Shown piece by piece: positions 54,038 through 62,797 of a stretch of DNA of 64,000 nt. Position numbers and translations under genes: made by a program. Each line of letters starts with the position of its first letter. The stretch's first letter is position 1. The notes beneath the pieces are model-generated. The model had not been told where the DNA came from and made no database searches. It worked only from the letters and a program-made list of their open reading frames with translations. This DNA comes from Bacteroidales bacterium (GTDB lineage Bacteria > Bacteroidota > Bacteroidia > Bacteroidales > UBA7960), in the NCBI GenBank assembly GCA_007118495.1, contig SKRM01000030.1, forward strand, positions 28,042 through 92,041. The letters run 5' to 3'.

Positions 54038-54075
54038 AGCCTCTGTGGTTTTAGTTTCACAGAGGCTGTTTTTTT
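54038..54075 (+). terminator. Intrinsic terminator after the NtrC-like gene
   Basis: A perfect 10-bp stem AGCCTCTGTG/CACAGAGGCT (54038-54047 with 54058-54067), 10-base loop, then GTTTTTTT. Confidence 0.9.
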
Positions 54076-54219
54076 ATGCCCACCCAAACATGTAAAATAA
54101 ATATACATATATTATGGTGTGTATGTAATAAGGGGCGCAAAAACATATAAAAGACATTAAAAAAGTAAAAAAAATATATATAAAAAGAAAAAAAATTGCA
54201 TAGTATAAAAAAGTTTTAC

Positions 54220-54227
54220 TATATTTG
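54220..54227 (+). promoter_or_regulatory. -7 box TATATTTG upstream of the 145-residue secreted protein
   Basis: Matches TAnnTTTG, 35 bases before the ATG. A TTG at 54196-54198 lies 21 bases upstream. The 110 bases before it are almost pure A and T, which may act as an UP-like or curved element. Confidence 0.5.
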
Positions 54228-54262
54228 TGTCAAAGATACAGTAAGCGTAAAACAATTTTATA

Positions 54263-54700
54263 ATGAAAGCCTTGGTTCTTGCCGCCTTATTTCTCCTGGT
54301 ACTCATCTTGGGTACGGCTATGGAGACTTATTCGCAGGCGAGATCTTCTGTCAGATATACCATTGTGATTACCGAAGATATGCTGGCCTCCAACTCCCAG
54401 ACAAGCTCTTCAGAAAACTCTATAAGATCAGGTCACCAGGTAGTTGGTGGATTTGATGAGGCAGCCCGGGATGAATTCAAACCCTCTGTATTATCTGTCA
54501 GCGTTCACACAGATGACAGAAACCTACAAGACAGAGAAGCTCTCCTTTTTGGATCAGAGATTGATTATGCCTACTTTCCCGCCTTTTTGGATGTACTAAA
54601 TAATCAATTGGGCACCGATGACGAACATTCCATTGAAAAAGATGAAACAATCAGGTCTTCTGAATCAGGAGGGTTCCGGGTTGTTGTTGAATACAACTAA
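54263..54700 (+). CDS. Small secreted protein, unknown
   Basis: A 145-residue protein. Residues 1-26 form a signal peptide (ALVLAALFLLVLILGTAM, then ETYSQA). The rest is polar and acidic, rich in serine (ITEDMLASNSQTSSSENS), with a central DREALLFGSEIDYAYFPAFL and an ending FRVVVEYN that resembles a beta-strand. I recognise no family and see no sorting domain or lipobox, so it is probably periplasmic. It has a credible own promoter. Its stop overlaps the rluD stop by 4 bp on the other strand. Confidence 0.65.
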   Translation: MKALVLAALFLLVLILGTAMETYSQARSSVRYTIVITEDMLASNSQTSSSENSIRSGHQVVGGFDEAARDEFKPSVLSVSVHTDDRNLQDREALLFGSEIDYAYFPAFLDVLNNQLGTDDEHSIEKDETIRSSESGGFRVVVEYN

Positions 54701-55767
54701 TCTTCATCTTGCCTGTGTAAGGCATAGCCCCGCCACTTTTCAATTACTTCGCGCATATCTTCTGCCACTGGAGAATCAAATTGCAACATTTCACCGCTTA
54801 TGGGGTGTTTAAATCCAAGGGTTTTGGCGTGCAGGGCATGCCGGGGCATGATTTTGAAGCAGTTGTTTACAAACTGCTTATATTTGGTAAAGGTAGTTCC
54901 CTTTAAAATGCTGTCTCCGCCATACGTTGCATCATTGAACAAAGGCTTTCCAATATGTCTGAAATGGGCCCTGATCTGGTGTGTGCGACCTGTTTCAAGC
55001 TTGCATTCAACCAGGCTTACATACCTGAACCGCTCAATGACACGGTAGTGGGTAATGGCCAATTTTCCATACGACCCATCCGGAAAAACATCCATAATTT
55101 TTCTGTTTTTCAGGCTGCGGCCTATATGCCCGGTGATGGTCCCTTCATTTTCTTCAAAATCTCCCCACACAAGCGCATGATAAATCCGATCTATATCCCT
55201 GTCAAAAAACGACCGGGCTAAGCGGGTTTGTGCTGCCTCTGTTTTTGCAACCAGCAGCAGGCCTGAAGTGTTTTTGTCAATGCGGTGAACAAGCCCTGGT
55301 TTTACTTCTTCGTCATTTTGGTATGGCAGGTTGTCAAAATGGTATACCAGCGCGTTGACCAGGGTGCCCGTATAGTTTCCATAACCAGGGTGTACGACCA
55401 TGCCAGCTTCTTTGTTGATGACCACAAGATGATCATCTTCAAACACTATATTCAACGGAATATTTTCTGGCAGTAGTTCAATCTCCCGCGGTGGATATGC
55501 CATGACAATGCTGATCTCATCGCCGGGTTTGACCTTGTAATTGGGTTTAACCGACTCACCATTGACAATAATATTTCCTGCACGCGCCGTTTGCTGGATC
55601 TTATTTCGGCTTATGCCTTCAATTTTGGCAAACACATATTTATCTATTCGCAGTAGCCCTTGCCCCTTATCTACGGTAAAACGGTGGTGTTCATAAAGAT
55701 CTTGTTCTTCATGATCACTGTCGGGGTTCTCAGGTTGAATATGGTTTTCTCTTGGGAGTGTATGCAT
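54697..55767 (-). CDS. rluD: RluD-family 23S rRNA pseudouridine synthase
   Basis: A 356-residue enzyme. After an acidic N-terminal tail (about 1-28, DSDHEEQDLYEHH) there is an S4 domain (LLRIDKYVFAKIEGISRNKI, NIIVNGESVKPNYKV) and the catalytic domain with GLVHRIDKNTSGLLLVAKT (catalytic D164), ARSFFDRDIDRIYHALVWG and LETGRTHQIRAHFRHIGKPL. The target is probably helix 69 of 23S rRNA by analogy with RluD; RluC is an alternative. It is the last gene of the PASTA - T9SS cargo - rluD operon, three bases after the cargo stop. Confidence 0.9.
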   Translation of the reverse strand: MHTLPRENHIQPENPDSDHEEQDLYEHHRFTVDKGQGLLRIDKYVFAKIEGISRNKIQQTARAGNIIVNGESVKPNYKVKPGDEISIVMAYPPREIELLPENIPLNIVFEDDHLVVINKEAGMVVHPGYGNYTGTLVNALVYHFDNLPYQNDEEVKPGLVHRIDKNTSGLLLVAKTEAAQTRLARSFFDRDIDRIYHALVWGDFEENEGTITGHIGRSLKNRKIMDVFPDGSYGKLAITHYRVIERFRYVSLVECKLETGRTHQIRAHFRHIGKPLFNDATYGGDSILKGTTFTKYKQFVNNCFKIMPRHALHAKTLGFKHPISGEMLQFDSPVAEDMREVIEKWRGYALHRQDED

Positions 55768-55770
55768 GGG

Positions 55771-57771
55771 TTATCTGGCTATAACAAGTCGCTGCAGTGG
55801 GTATGAGGTATGTTGGCTGTCATGAACCCTGACAACGTAAACTCCTGCTGGCCATCCTGATATGTCTATTTCGGTTGAAGGGCCGCCAGCATAAACCGTG
55901 ACTCCCCTCATGTCAAAAATATGAATTCTGGCATCGTCCGACAGCCGGCCTTCTGGAGTATTTATAAATATCCGGCTTCCGTTGGCTGGATTTGGATAAA
56001 TGATCAATTCTTTTTCCCGCTGTACTTTGTCTTCAGAAAAAGTGCTGATATCTTGTTTCATGATTGCCCTTAGCATAAGGGCTCCTTCAGCAACTGAAGT
56101 TTTCCAACCATCTCCACTATTAATGAATAACTGGGGTGAAGTATGCATGCTCATGTCCTGACCGATGCCAATGGCGTTAGCCCTGCTTCTGATGTCTCCC
56201 GATTGTTGAATCCCCACATAGAATGGTCCGTTGACAAAAACTGCTTCATCCAGCTCGTAACTTGAGAAGGCATCTCTGTCTTCTTCAAATCTCGTATAAT
56301 GGGGAATTTCAGACCGGTATAAAATCGTCTCAGGTTCAAGGCTGCTGTATACTACCAGATGAAATGCAATTTCGTCTTGTCCTTCAATTGTGGGTAGAAA
56401 GTATAGCTGGACAGCCACCAGTTCATCAGGTTTTTCTGATATGAAACTGTGTGCGCGAACCGGATCCCACCCCTTGAGTAAATTGATTCTTTCGGCGGTT
56501 CCGTCATCGTAGGCGAAATAATCAGAGAAAATCTGCGAGTATATGATGGTATCATTTCTTGTGAATCTGTCTCCTGTGGCGCCTTCACTGATGGCGTGCA
56601 CAATGTTGAAGGTTCTTTCATCTGCGGGAACCAAAGGAAGGGGATTCTGGATTACAATCGGATTGGCATGGGGTGAGTAATTCTGATATCCTTCTTCTGA
56701 AAACGGGGTGATCACCCATGATCCGCCCGAATAGGTCCTCAGCACCCTGTCTTCTTCATCCTTGATTAAGTATCTGTATGTGTAGTTGTATGAACGGTTA
56801 TCAAGGTTCGTGATTCGCAACCGGAATCTTTCCCGTAATTGTGCCTGGGGATTGCTCAGATAATGCATCCAGGGCATGGATGTATAGCGTTTAAGCAGGG
56901 GTTCGGCCGAAGAGGCGAATGCGATGTCATAATATGTGGTGTTCACCTTCGAACGTCCCTTATCCAGATAGACGTAGTCAATATTCCACACACTGCGCAT
57001 GCCGGATAAATTAGAAATGGGTGATGGCGAATGTGGATAAGAAACATAATTGACAAATCTGAACCTGAAGTCGCTATGGAAATAGGCAGGATCTTCGATG
57101 GCAATAATCACCCGCCTGAAGTAGGGGAAAGTGTCCTTGCTGAACGAGCTTAAACTTTCACCCTCGGCGTGCCAGACGCTTCTCCAGTGCGGTGGGATTT
57201 CTTGCTGTAGCTCTGCATCAAAATAGCCCGGATGATAAAATTCCAGAACAAGAGAATCTTGTCTGGCCGGACTACCAGCCTTACCCTGGGGCTGGTAATA
57301 AAAGCTTATCATAACCGAGTCGGCCGGTGTAAGTGCACGCATATCACCAATCAGCAAAGAGTCAAGCCGAATGGGACGTGAGCTTAGTTTATCTGCAGAA
57401 TACGGGGTGTTATCGGCACGAATATGGTCATAGAATTGTCCATGCATGTCAAGGGCATCAAAAGTGGCTACGCCCGTGGTTTTGGGATGCACTCCAAAAC
57501 TTTGGTTTATAAACACGTAATTGTCAGCCCACATTAAAGGATCAGGATAGGGGCCGGGGTGTGAAAAATCATCCCAGAAAGGCAATTGAAGATACCCGGG
57601 TACATCTTTAAGCAGCCCGGAAAAATTGTTCTCCACCTGGTTTGATTTAGCCGGGTTGGTATGCAGAGGAAGTAATATTTCCTGGCCCAGGGCCATTGGA
57701 GTCCATTGAAGAGCAAGGATGCATATGGCGGCGCGCAAAAAATATCCCACGTAAAACCTGCTAATTATCAT
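55771..57771 (-). CDS. T9SS cargo protein (type A sorting domain), unknown function
   Basis: A 666-residue secreted protein starting at ATG 57771, which overlaps the PASTA gene stop by 11 bp. Signal peptide FLRAAICILALQWTPMALGQ, then a long beta-rich region (LPFWDDFSHPGPYPDPLMWA, FVNYVSYPHSPS, AYDDGTAERINLLKG) and the C-terminal type A T9SS sorting domain of about 80 residues (KELIIYPNPANGS, IHIFDMRG, GWPAGVYVVRV). The middle resembles uncharacterised Bacteroidota surface proteins often found between PASTA and rluD genes; no enzyme motif is visible. Confidence 0.82.
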   Translation of the reverse strand: MIISRFYVGYFLRAAICILALQWTPMALGQEILLPLHTNPAKSNQVENNFSGLLKDVPGYLQLPFWDDFSHPGPYPDPLMWADNYVFINQSFGVHPKTTGVATFDALDMHGQFYDHIRADNTPYSADKLSSRPIRLDSLLIGDMRALTPADSVMISFYYQPQGKAGSPARQDSLVLEFYHPGYFDAELQQEIPPHWRSVWHAEGESLSSFSKDTFPYFRRVIIAIEDPAYFHSDFRFRFVNYVSYPHSPSPISNLSGMRSVWNIDYVYLDKGRSKVNTTYYDIAFASSAEPLLKRYTSMPWMHYLSNPQAQLRERFRLRITNLDNRSYNYTYRYLIKDEEDRVLRTYSGGSWVITPFSEEGYQNYSPHANPIVIQNPLPLVPADERTFNIVHAISEGATGDRFTRNDTIIYSQIFSDYFAYDDGTAERINLLKGWDPVRAHSFISEKPDELVAVQLYFLPTIEGQDEIAFHLVVYSSLEPETILYRSEIPHYTRFEEDRDAFSSYELDEAVFVNGPFYVGIQQSGDIRSRANAIGIGQDMSMHTSPQLFINSGDGWKTSVAEGALMLRAIMKQDISTFSEDKVQREKELIIYPNPANGSRIFINTPEGRLSDDARIHIFDMRGVTVYAGGPSTEIDISGWPAGVYVVRVHDSQHTSYPLQRLVIAR

Positions 57772-58783
57772 GATCGTCTGATTCTGCCGGATGATACCAA
57801 ACATGGATGACCTGATCTTTTGGAACGATTTTGCCCTCCTGGTAGTCGGGCTCTTGCCTGTAAACCACCGCATTGAACTGCGTAGTACCTTCTTCAAATG
57901 TCTCTACGCCAAGTTCGAGTCCGGCTTCTTCCAGCACCATTCGGACTTCCTCAGGTGTAAGGCCTGTAAGCAATGGAACTGGAACCGAAAGCAGTTGTTC
58001 CAGATATTCTTCATAATCAAACAAGTCAGCCGACCGGTAAAACAGATCTACAGCGCTGCCTGCCTGTAAGTACCTTGGCTGGTCAAGGGGATCAGGTTTT
58101 TGCATATACACCCTGATGTTCACATCAGCTTCGTCCATATATACTTCGTCTCCCACATTCAGAGAAGACAAATTGAGGGTGCGTATGGCCTCATCCCTTG
58201 GCATACCAATGACCATGGGTACGGTGACGATATGGTCTCCGAGACCTTCACCCAATACCAGGTCAATGGCTGTGCCCTTTTCAACCGCAGTGCCTGGTTC
58301 AATAGCCCCCTCATTGAATTTTTGTTCAAGAACGGCGTTTCGTGCTATATCAGGACGGTATTCCAGACGTCCTACTTCAAGTCCATGTGTTTCGAGTAAA
58401 GCGATAGCCTGACGTCTGGAAAGATCGATAAGGTTGGGCATGGGAGTCATTTCGGGTAAAACAGCCACCATGGTTAGATAAATGGTTCGGTTTTTCTTGA
58501 CTTCTGTTCCAGGTGCAGGATCCTGCCAGGCGATGCTTCCCTTGACCCTGTCGCTGTCAAAGATTGAATCATTGATGACGTAACGAAGGTCATTTTCTGA
58601 CAGTATTCGCTCGACATCGTCTAACATAAGGCCTTCAAGAACTGGTACCGTGATGCTTTGTCCATGCATTGTATAGAGGTCAAGCAACTTTAGTGCGCCC
58701 CAGATAATGGCCACTGAAATTGCCGATGCGATGATAAGCTGACGAAGAAAATGCTTGCTTTTCAGAAACTCCCAAACACCCAT
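57761..58783 (-). CDS. PASTA-domain membrane protein
   Basis: A 340-residue protein: short cytoplasmic N-terminus, one membrane helix (LIIASAISVAIIWGALKLL, about 16-35), then four PASTA repeats in the periplasm (about 38-105 SITVPVLEGLMLDDVERILS, 112-182 MPNLIDLSRRQAIALLETHG, 188-258 VTVPMVIGMPRDEAIRTLN, 264-332 PVPLLTGLTPEEVRMVLEEA). PASTA modules bind peptidoglycan fragments. There is no kinase or penicillin-binding domain attached, as usual in Bacteroidota. It is first in the operon with the T9SS cargo and rluD, and divergent from ddl. Confidence 0.92.
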   Translation of the reverse strand: MGVWEFLKSKHFLRQLIIASAISVAIIWGALKLLDLYTMHGQSITVPVLEGLMLDDVERILSENDLRYVINDSIFDSDRVKGSIAWQDPAPGTEVKKNRTIYLTMVAVLPEMTPMPNLIDLSRRQAIALLETHGLEVGRLEYRPDIARNAVLEQKFNEGAIEPGTAVEKGTAIDLVLGEGLGDHIVTVPMVIGMPRDEAIRTLNLSSLNVGDEVYMDEADVNIRVYMQKPDPLDQPRYLQAGSAVDLFYRSADLFDYEEYLEQLLSVPVPLLTGLTPEEVRMVLEEAGLELGVETFEEGTTQFNAVVYRQEPDYQEGKIVPKDQVIHVWYHPAESDDHDN

Positions 58784-58814
58784 AACGATCGTGGAATCAA
58801 TATCAAACTGCCAA

Positions 58815-58822
58815 CAAAAATA
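58815..58822 (-). promoter_or_regulatory. -7 box TATTTTTG of the PASTA operon
   Basis: Matches TAnnTTTG, 32 bases before the ATG at 58783. No clear -33 element. Confidence 0.45.
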
Positions 58823-58962
58823 ATATAAATATGCGACACCCTACCGACCATTTATCCTGCGTCGCCCGGATGCACTAAACTGTAACGTAAAATATGGAAT
58901 TTTATGTTTTGAAGCAGACCAAAAATCATGTACTTTTACCTGCAGGATAAAGGTATGAACAT

Positions 58963-59952
58963 ATGAAAAGGAAGAATATTGCATTGATTGCAGGTGGTGA
59001 TTCAGGCGAATTTGAAATCTCAATCAAAAGCGCAAAAATGATCAGTGAAAACATTGATCCGGAACTATTTAATGTGTTCACCATTCTTATTTGCAAAAAC
59101 AAATGGGTGTTTCTCTCTGAGTCAGGTGTGGAACAGCCTGTAGACAAAAATGATTTTTCCATCATGCTTTCAGATAAAAGGGTGGTTTTTGACTGTGCTT
59201 TTATTACCATCCATGGCACCCCGGGTGAGGATGGGAAATTGCAAGGTTATTTTGACCTGCTCGGAATCCCCTACACAACTTCAGGACTGCTGGCCTCGGC
59301 CCTCACATTTAATAAGCACTATTGTAATCTGGTGGTTAGTCGCCTGGGAGTTCCGGTCGCACCTTCAATCAGGCTTACAGAAACGTCAGGACAAACAGTG
59401 GGTGATATATTGAAACATGTAAGTCTGCCGGTTTTTGTTAAACCCAATAGGGGCGGATCAAGTCTGGGAACAAGTTTTGTAAGAGATTTGACTGTTCTGG
59501 AGCCAGCCATAAGCCTTGCCTTTGAGCACGATGATGAAGTGCTTGTTGAAGAATACCTTAAAGGTGTGGAGTTAACCTGTGGCGTGTTCAGGCAGACAGG
59601 TCGTGTTAAGGTACTTCCGGTAACAGAAATTATCAGCAAAACTGATGCTGATTTTTTTGATTTCAAGGCAAAATATACTCCGGGGGCTGCAGATGAGATC
59701 ACCCCTGCCCGCATCCCTGAATCACTCACTGAAGAAGTTAAGAAACTTACCGCCAGGCTATATGATCAGCTTGACATGTCAGGGCTGGCCCGTTTTGATT
59801 TCATCTATAGCCAAGATATCTTATATTTTCTTGAGGTGAATGTAACCCCGGGCATGTCAGAAACCAGCATTGTCCCCCAGCAAGCAGCCATTGAAGGAAT
59901 CAGCAGCACCCAACTTTTCACCATCCTGATTAACGAGGCCCTGTCACGTTGA
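58963..59952 (+). CDS. ddl: D-alanine--D-alanine ligase
   Basis: A 329-residue ATP-grasp enzyme that makes the D-Ala-D-Ala dipeptide of peptidoglycan. Motifs: ALIAGGDSGEFEISIKSAK (family GGxSxE), TIHGTPGEDGKLQGYFDLLG, PVFVKPNRGGSSLGTSFV, VLVEEYLKGVELTCGVF and FLEVNVTPGMSETSIVPQQA (metal site). It ends convergent with rdgB (9-bp overlap). The only promoter-like box is a weak TACTTTTA near 58931. Confidence 0.95.
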   Translation: MKRKNIALIAGGDSGEFEISIKSAKMISENIDPELFNVFTILICKNKWVFLSESGVEQPVDKNDFSIMLSDKRVVFDCAFITIHGTPGEDGKLQGYFDLLGIPYTTSGLLASALTFNKHYCNLVVSRLGVPVAPSIRLTETSGQTVGDILKHVSLPVFVKPNRGGSSLGTSFVRDLTVLEPAISLAFEHDDEVLVEEYLKGVELTCGVFRQTGRVKVLPVTEIISKTDADFFDFKAKYTPGAADEITPARIPESLTEEVKKLTARLYDQLDMSGLARFDFIYSQDILYFLEVNVTPGMSETSIVPQQAAIEGISSTQLFTILINEALSR

Positions 59953-60531
59953 GAATTTGTGCTTTAAAAAGGCGGTTAGTTTTGTGACAGCAGCCTGGCG
60001 GTGGCTAATGGTATTCTTTAGCGCTGCATCCATCTGTGCAAAAGTGAGATCGTATCCATCGGGTATAAAAATAGGATCATATCCAAAACCAGCTTCTCCG
60101 CAGGCATGTTGGCCAATGTGGCCGTTTGCCCTGCCTTCAAACAGAAATTCTCCGTCTTTGTCGATGTAGGCAATAACAGTTCTGAATCTGGCCCTACGAT
60201 CAGAAATATTACGCATCTGATGCAATAATTTCTGCATATTGGCCTCGCTGTTCTTGTCAGGCCCGGCATATCTGGCTGATAATACTCCAGGCTCTCCATG
60301 AAGTGCTTTTACTTCAAGCCCTGTATCGTCTGCAAAACAAGGGAAGTTACATTTTTCGTACACGTAGCGTGCTTTGGCCAGGGCATTTTCTTCAAGAGTC
60401 TGGTAGGGCTCAGGAATGTCTTCATTTATATGCAGAGATTCAAGTCCGGATAAATGAAAATCAGGGCCGAGGATGACCCTGATTTCTTCTATTTTGTAGG
60501 GATTGTTGCTGGCAAATACAAGACTGGTCAT
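59944..60531 (-). CDS. rdgB: XTP/dITP diphosphatase (RdgB/HAM1 family)
   Basis: A 195-residue house-cleaning pyrophosphatase that removes deaminated purine nucleotides. Motifs: LVFASNNPYKIEEIRVIL (substrate P-loop-like SNNxxK), CFADDTGLEVKALHGEPGVL, SARYAG, GFGYDPIFIPDGYDLTFAQM and NTISHRQAA. It follows the biotin carrier gene by 7 bases on the same strand and probably shares its transcript. Confidence 0.96.
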   Translation of the reverse strand: MTSLVFASNNPYKIEEIRVILGPDFHLSGLESLHINEDIPEPYQTLEENALAKARYVYEKCNFPCFADDTGLEVKALHGEPGVLSARYAGPDKNSEANMQKLLHQMRNISDRRARFRTVIAYIDKDGEFLFEGRANGHIGQHACGEAGFGYDPIFIPDGYDLTFAQMDAALKNTISHRQAAVTKLTAFLKHKFST

Positions 60532-60538
60532 ATGCAGA

Positions 60539-60868
60539 TTACTTCAGCTCAACAAGGGGATGGTTTTTTGCAACCATATCTCCTTCTTTGATGTTGAGTT
60601 TTTTAACGACCCCGTCTGCAGGAGCAACAATCACATTTTTCATTTTCATGGCCTCCAGGATGCAAAGTTCATCGCCCTCTTTCACTTCCTGTCCCTTACG
60701 CACAAAAACCTTTTGAATGTTCCCTGGCATAAAAGATACTATCACATTCGGATTGATAGGCTTATATGGCTTTCGTGATGTATGCATTTTATTGGGGAGC
60801 GTCTGATAGGTGACATCATCCACCATAAGTGAGATCAGATTCTTGGATTTCCCTTTTTTCTTCTTCAT
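60539..60868 (-). CDS. Biotin carboxyl carrier protein of acyl-CoA carboxylase/decarboxylase
   Basis: A 109-residue carrier. A basic, extended N-terminus (KKKKGKSKN) is followed by a biotinyl domain: VIVSFMPGNIQKVFVRKGQE, VKEGDELCILEAMKMKNVIV, APADGVVKKLNIKEGDMV. The biotin lysine is K75 in EAMKM. It would carry CO2 between a biotin carboxylase, or a sodium-pump decarboxylase, and the carboxyltransferase encoded 34 bases upstream. No biotin carboxylase gene is in view. Confidence 0.92.
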   Translation of the reverse strand: MKKKKGKSKNLISLMVDDVTYQTLPNKMHTSRKPYKPINPNVIVSFMPGNIQKVFVRKGQEVKEGDELCILEAMKMKNVIVAPADGVVKKLNIKEGDMVAKNHPLVELK

Positions 60869-60902
60869 CTACAGAATTTTTTTATTGAAAACCTCCAGGC
60901 TA

Positions 60903-62450
60903 TTAAAATGGGGGGATCCCATGCTTTTTGTATGGGCCCTGTTCAGATTTTTCAGCAGAAATCTCAAGGGCATGTAACAAGAATTTCCTTGTTTCACCCG
61001 GTTCAATCACTGCATCGATATAGCCATGGGCTGCAGCCACATAAGGGTTGGCAAATTTTTTCTTGTATTCATCCACTTTCTTTTGCCGGGTTTCTTCCGG
61101 ATTGGGTGAGTTCATAATCTCAGAACGGAAAATGATGTTGGCTGCACCTTCAGGACCCATGACCGCGATTTCGGCTGTTGGCCAGGCAAACACAAAGTCA
61201 GCTTTTAGGTGACGCGAACACATGGCAATATACCCACCGCCATAAGCTTTCCGTAAAATCACGGTTACTTTTGGCACAGTGGCTTCGCTATACGAATACA
61301 AGATCTTGGCTCCGTGCCTGATCACCCCTGCATGTTCCTGGTCAATGCCCGGCAGGTAACCTGGCAGGTCAACCAGGGTTACGAGTGGAATGTTAAATGC
61401 GTCACAATATCTGATAAAACGGGCGGCTTTATCAGAGGAGTCGACATCAAGTACCCCCGCCAGCACCAAGGGCTGGTTGGCTACGAACCCTACCGTTTGT
61501 CCATTCATGCGGCCAAAGCCGATAACCATATTGGCCGCAAACAATTCCTGAACTTCAAAAAAGTCACTGTCGTCACTGATAGACCTGATTACGTCACGCA
61601 CATCATAGGGTTCGCGCGGATCGGTTGGAATTATATTGTCAATTTTGTATTGCCTGGTTTTTGGAGCCTTTTTTGGGAAGGCAACGGCTTTATGCTTGTT
61701 ACTCCAGGGTATATACGATACCAGCTTTTTGATCTTTTGGAAGCACTCAGTTTCGCTTTCTGAGAAAAAATGGGCGTTGCCTGTGATCTCGCTGTGAACC
61801 CTTGCTCCACCCAGAGCTTCCATGCTGATCTCTTCACCCAGCACCGACCTGATTACTTCAGGGCCGGTAATGAACATTTTTGAAATCTTATCAACCACAA
61901 AGACAAAATCAGTCAGGGCCGGCGAATACACTGCGCCTCCTGCGCATGGCCCAAGGATAACCGAAATCTGTGGAATGACGCCCGAAGCCTGGGTATTGCG
62001 GTAAAATATCTCGCCATAACCAGCCAGCGAATTGACCCCTTCCTGGATTCTTGCACCTCCTGAATCATTGATGCCAATAATGGGAATTTTCAGGTTCATG
62101 GCATGGTCCATGATCTTTCCAATTTTCCTGGCATGCATCAACCCCAGTGAACCTCCTGCGACAGTGAAATCCTGTGCATAAATACAAACGGGATAACCAT
62201 GAATGGTCCCCGTACCTGTAATTACACCATCACCCGGAAGGTGTTTTTTATCCATGTCGAAATCTTTGGCTGCATGCTCCACAAACAGGTCATACTCGTG
62301 GAATGAATTGGGATCTAGCAGTGAAATGATCCGTTCCCTGGCAGTCATCTTGCCCATGGCAACTTGTTTTTCAATAGCCTTGGCGCCTCCTCCCTGCAGG
62401 GCATTCTGCATCCTTTTCTTTAGATCAAGTGTCTTTTGCTTGATGGACAT
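60903..62450 (-). CDS. Acyl-CoA (propionyl/methylmalonyl-CoA) carboxyltransferase, beta subunit
   Basis: A 515-residue crotonase-fold enzyme of the PccB/MmdA family. Motifs: DLFVEHAAKDFDMDKKHLPG, AQDFTVAGGSLGLMHARKIG, GINDSGGARIQEGVNSLAGY, VILGPCAGGAVYSPALTDFV, GGARVHSEITGNAHFF, TLVDLPGYLPGIDQEHAGVI and KAYGGGYIAMCSRHLKADF, ending QGPYKKHGIPPF. It transfers CO2 to or from propionyl-CoA; in this group the methylmalonyl-CoA decarboxylase direction is common. The following genes are its biotin carrier and rdgB. The transcript probably begins near 62560. Confidence 0.93.
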   Translation of the reverse strand: MSIKQKTLDLKKRMQNALQGGGAKAIEKQVAMGKMTARERIISLLDPNSFHEYDLFVEHAAKDFDMDKKHLPGDGVITGTGTIHGYPVCIYAQDFTVAGGSLGLMHARKIGKIMDHAMNLKIPIIGINDSGGARIQEGVNSLAGYGEIFYRNTQASGVIPQISVILGPCAGGAVYSPALTDFVFVVDKISKMFITGPEVIRSVLGEEISMEALGGARVHSEITGNAHFFSESETECFQKIKKLVSYIPWSNKHKAVAFPKKAPKTRQYKIDNIIPTDPREPYDVRDVIRSISDDSDFFEVQELFAANMVIGFGRMNGQTVGFVANQPLVLAGVLDVDSSDKAARFIRYCDAFNIPLVTLVDLPGYLPGIDQEHAGVIRHGAKILYSYSEATVPKVTVILRKAYGGGYIAMCSRHLKADFVFAWPTAEIAVMGPEGAANIIFRSEIMNSPNPEETRQKKVDEYKKKFANPYVAAAHGYIDAVIEPGETRKFLLHALEISAEKSEQGPYKKHGIPPF

Positions 62451-62564
62451 ATTTTTTTAGGTTTAGTTTTTTATTTGCCTGCCGAACAGGCCGATAAAAT
62501 GAAAACTTCCGATGGCAATACGGATTTGGCACCGAAAGAACTTCCAAAGTAATGAAAAAAAAAC

Positions 62565-62572
62565 CAAAGATA
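62565..62572 (-). promoter_or_regulatory. -7 box TATCTTTG of the carboxyltransferase operon
   Basis: A perfect common form of TAnnTTTG. It gives a leader of about 110 bases before the ATG at 62450. Confidence 0.55.
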
Positions 62573-62630
62573 AGGTCTTTTGATGGTCAATTTTATAACC
62601 CACCTATTAGCCAAAAAGGGTTATGTGCTC

Positions 62631-62646
62631 TAAAACAGGTGTTTTA
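62631..62646. promoter_or_regulatory. 16-bp palindrome, possible operator
   Basis: TAAAACA-GG-TGTTTTA, perfect 7-bp arms, about 60 bases upstream of the carboxyltransferase -7 box. The rest of this 347-base gap (62451-62797) shows no gene. Confidence 0.3.
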
Positions 62647-62797
62647 ATCAGCCTGACCCATGTTGATTATTTAGGAATGGCCCACCAGAGTAAAATTCTT
62701 TTGGGGTGAAACCCGAAAATTGTAACGGGGCTGACCACGAAAGGAGAATTGTCTTATGTATACAATATTATATGGTATGTAGTAAATTGGTCAAACC

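Noticed and set aside
54196..54456. 86-codon open frame overlapping the 54263 gene
   Set aside because: It begins before the -7 box and is a frame-shifted shadow of a gene with a proper signal peptide.
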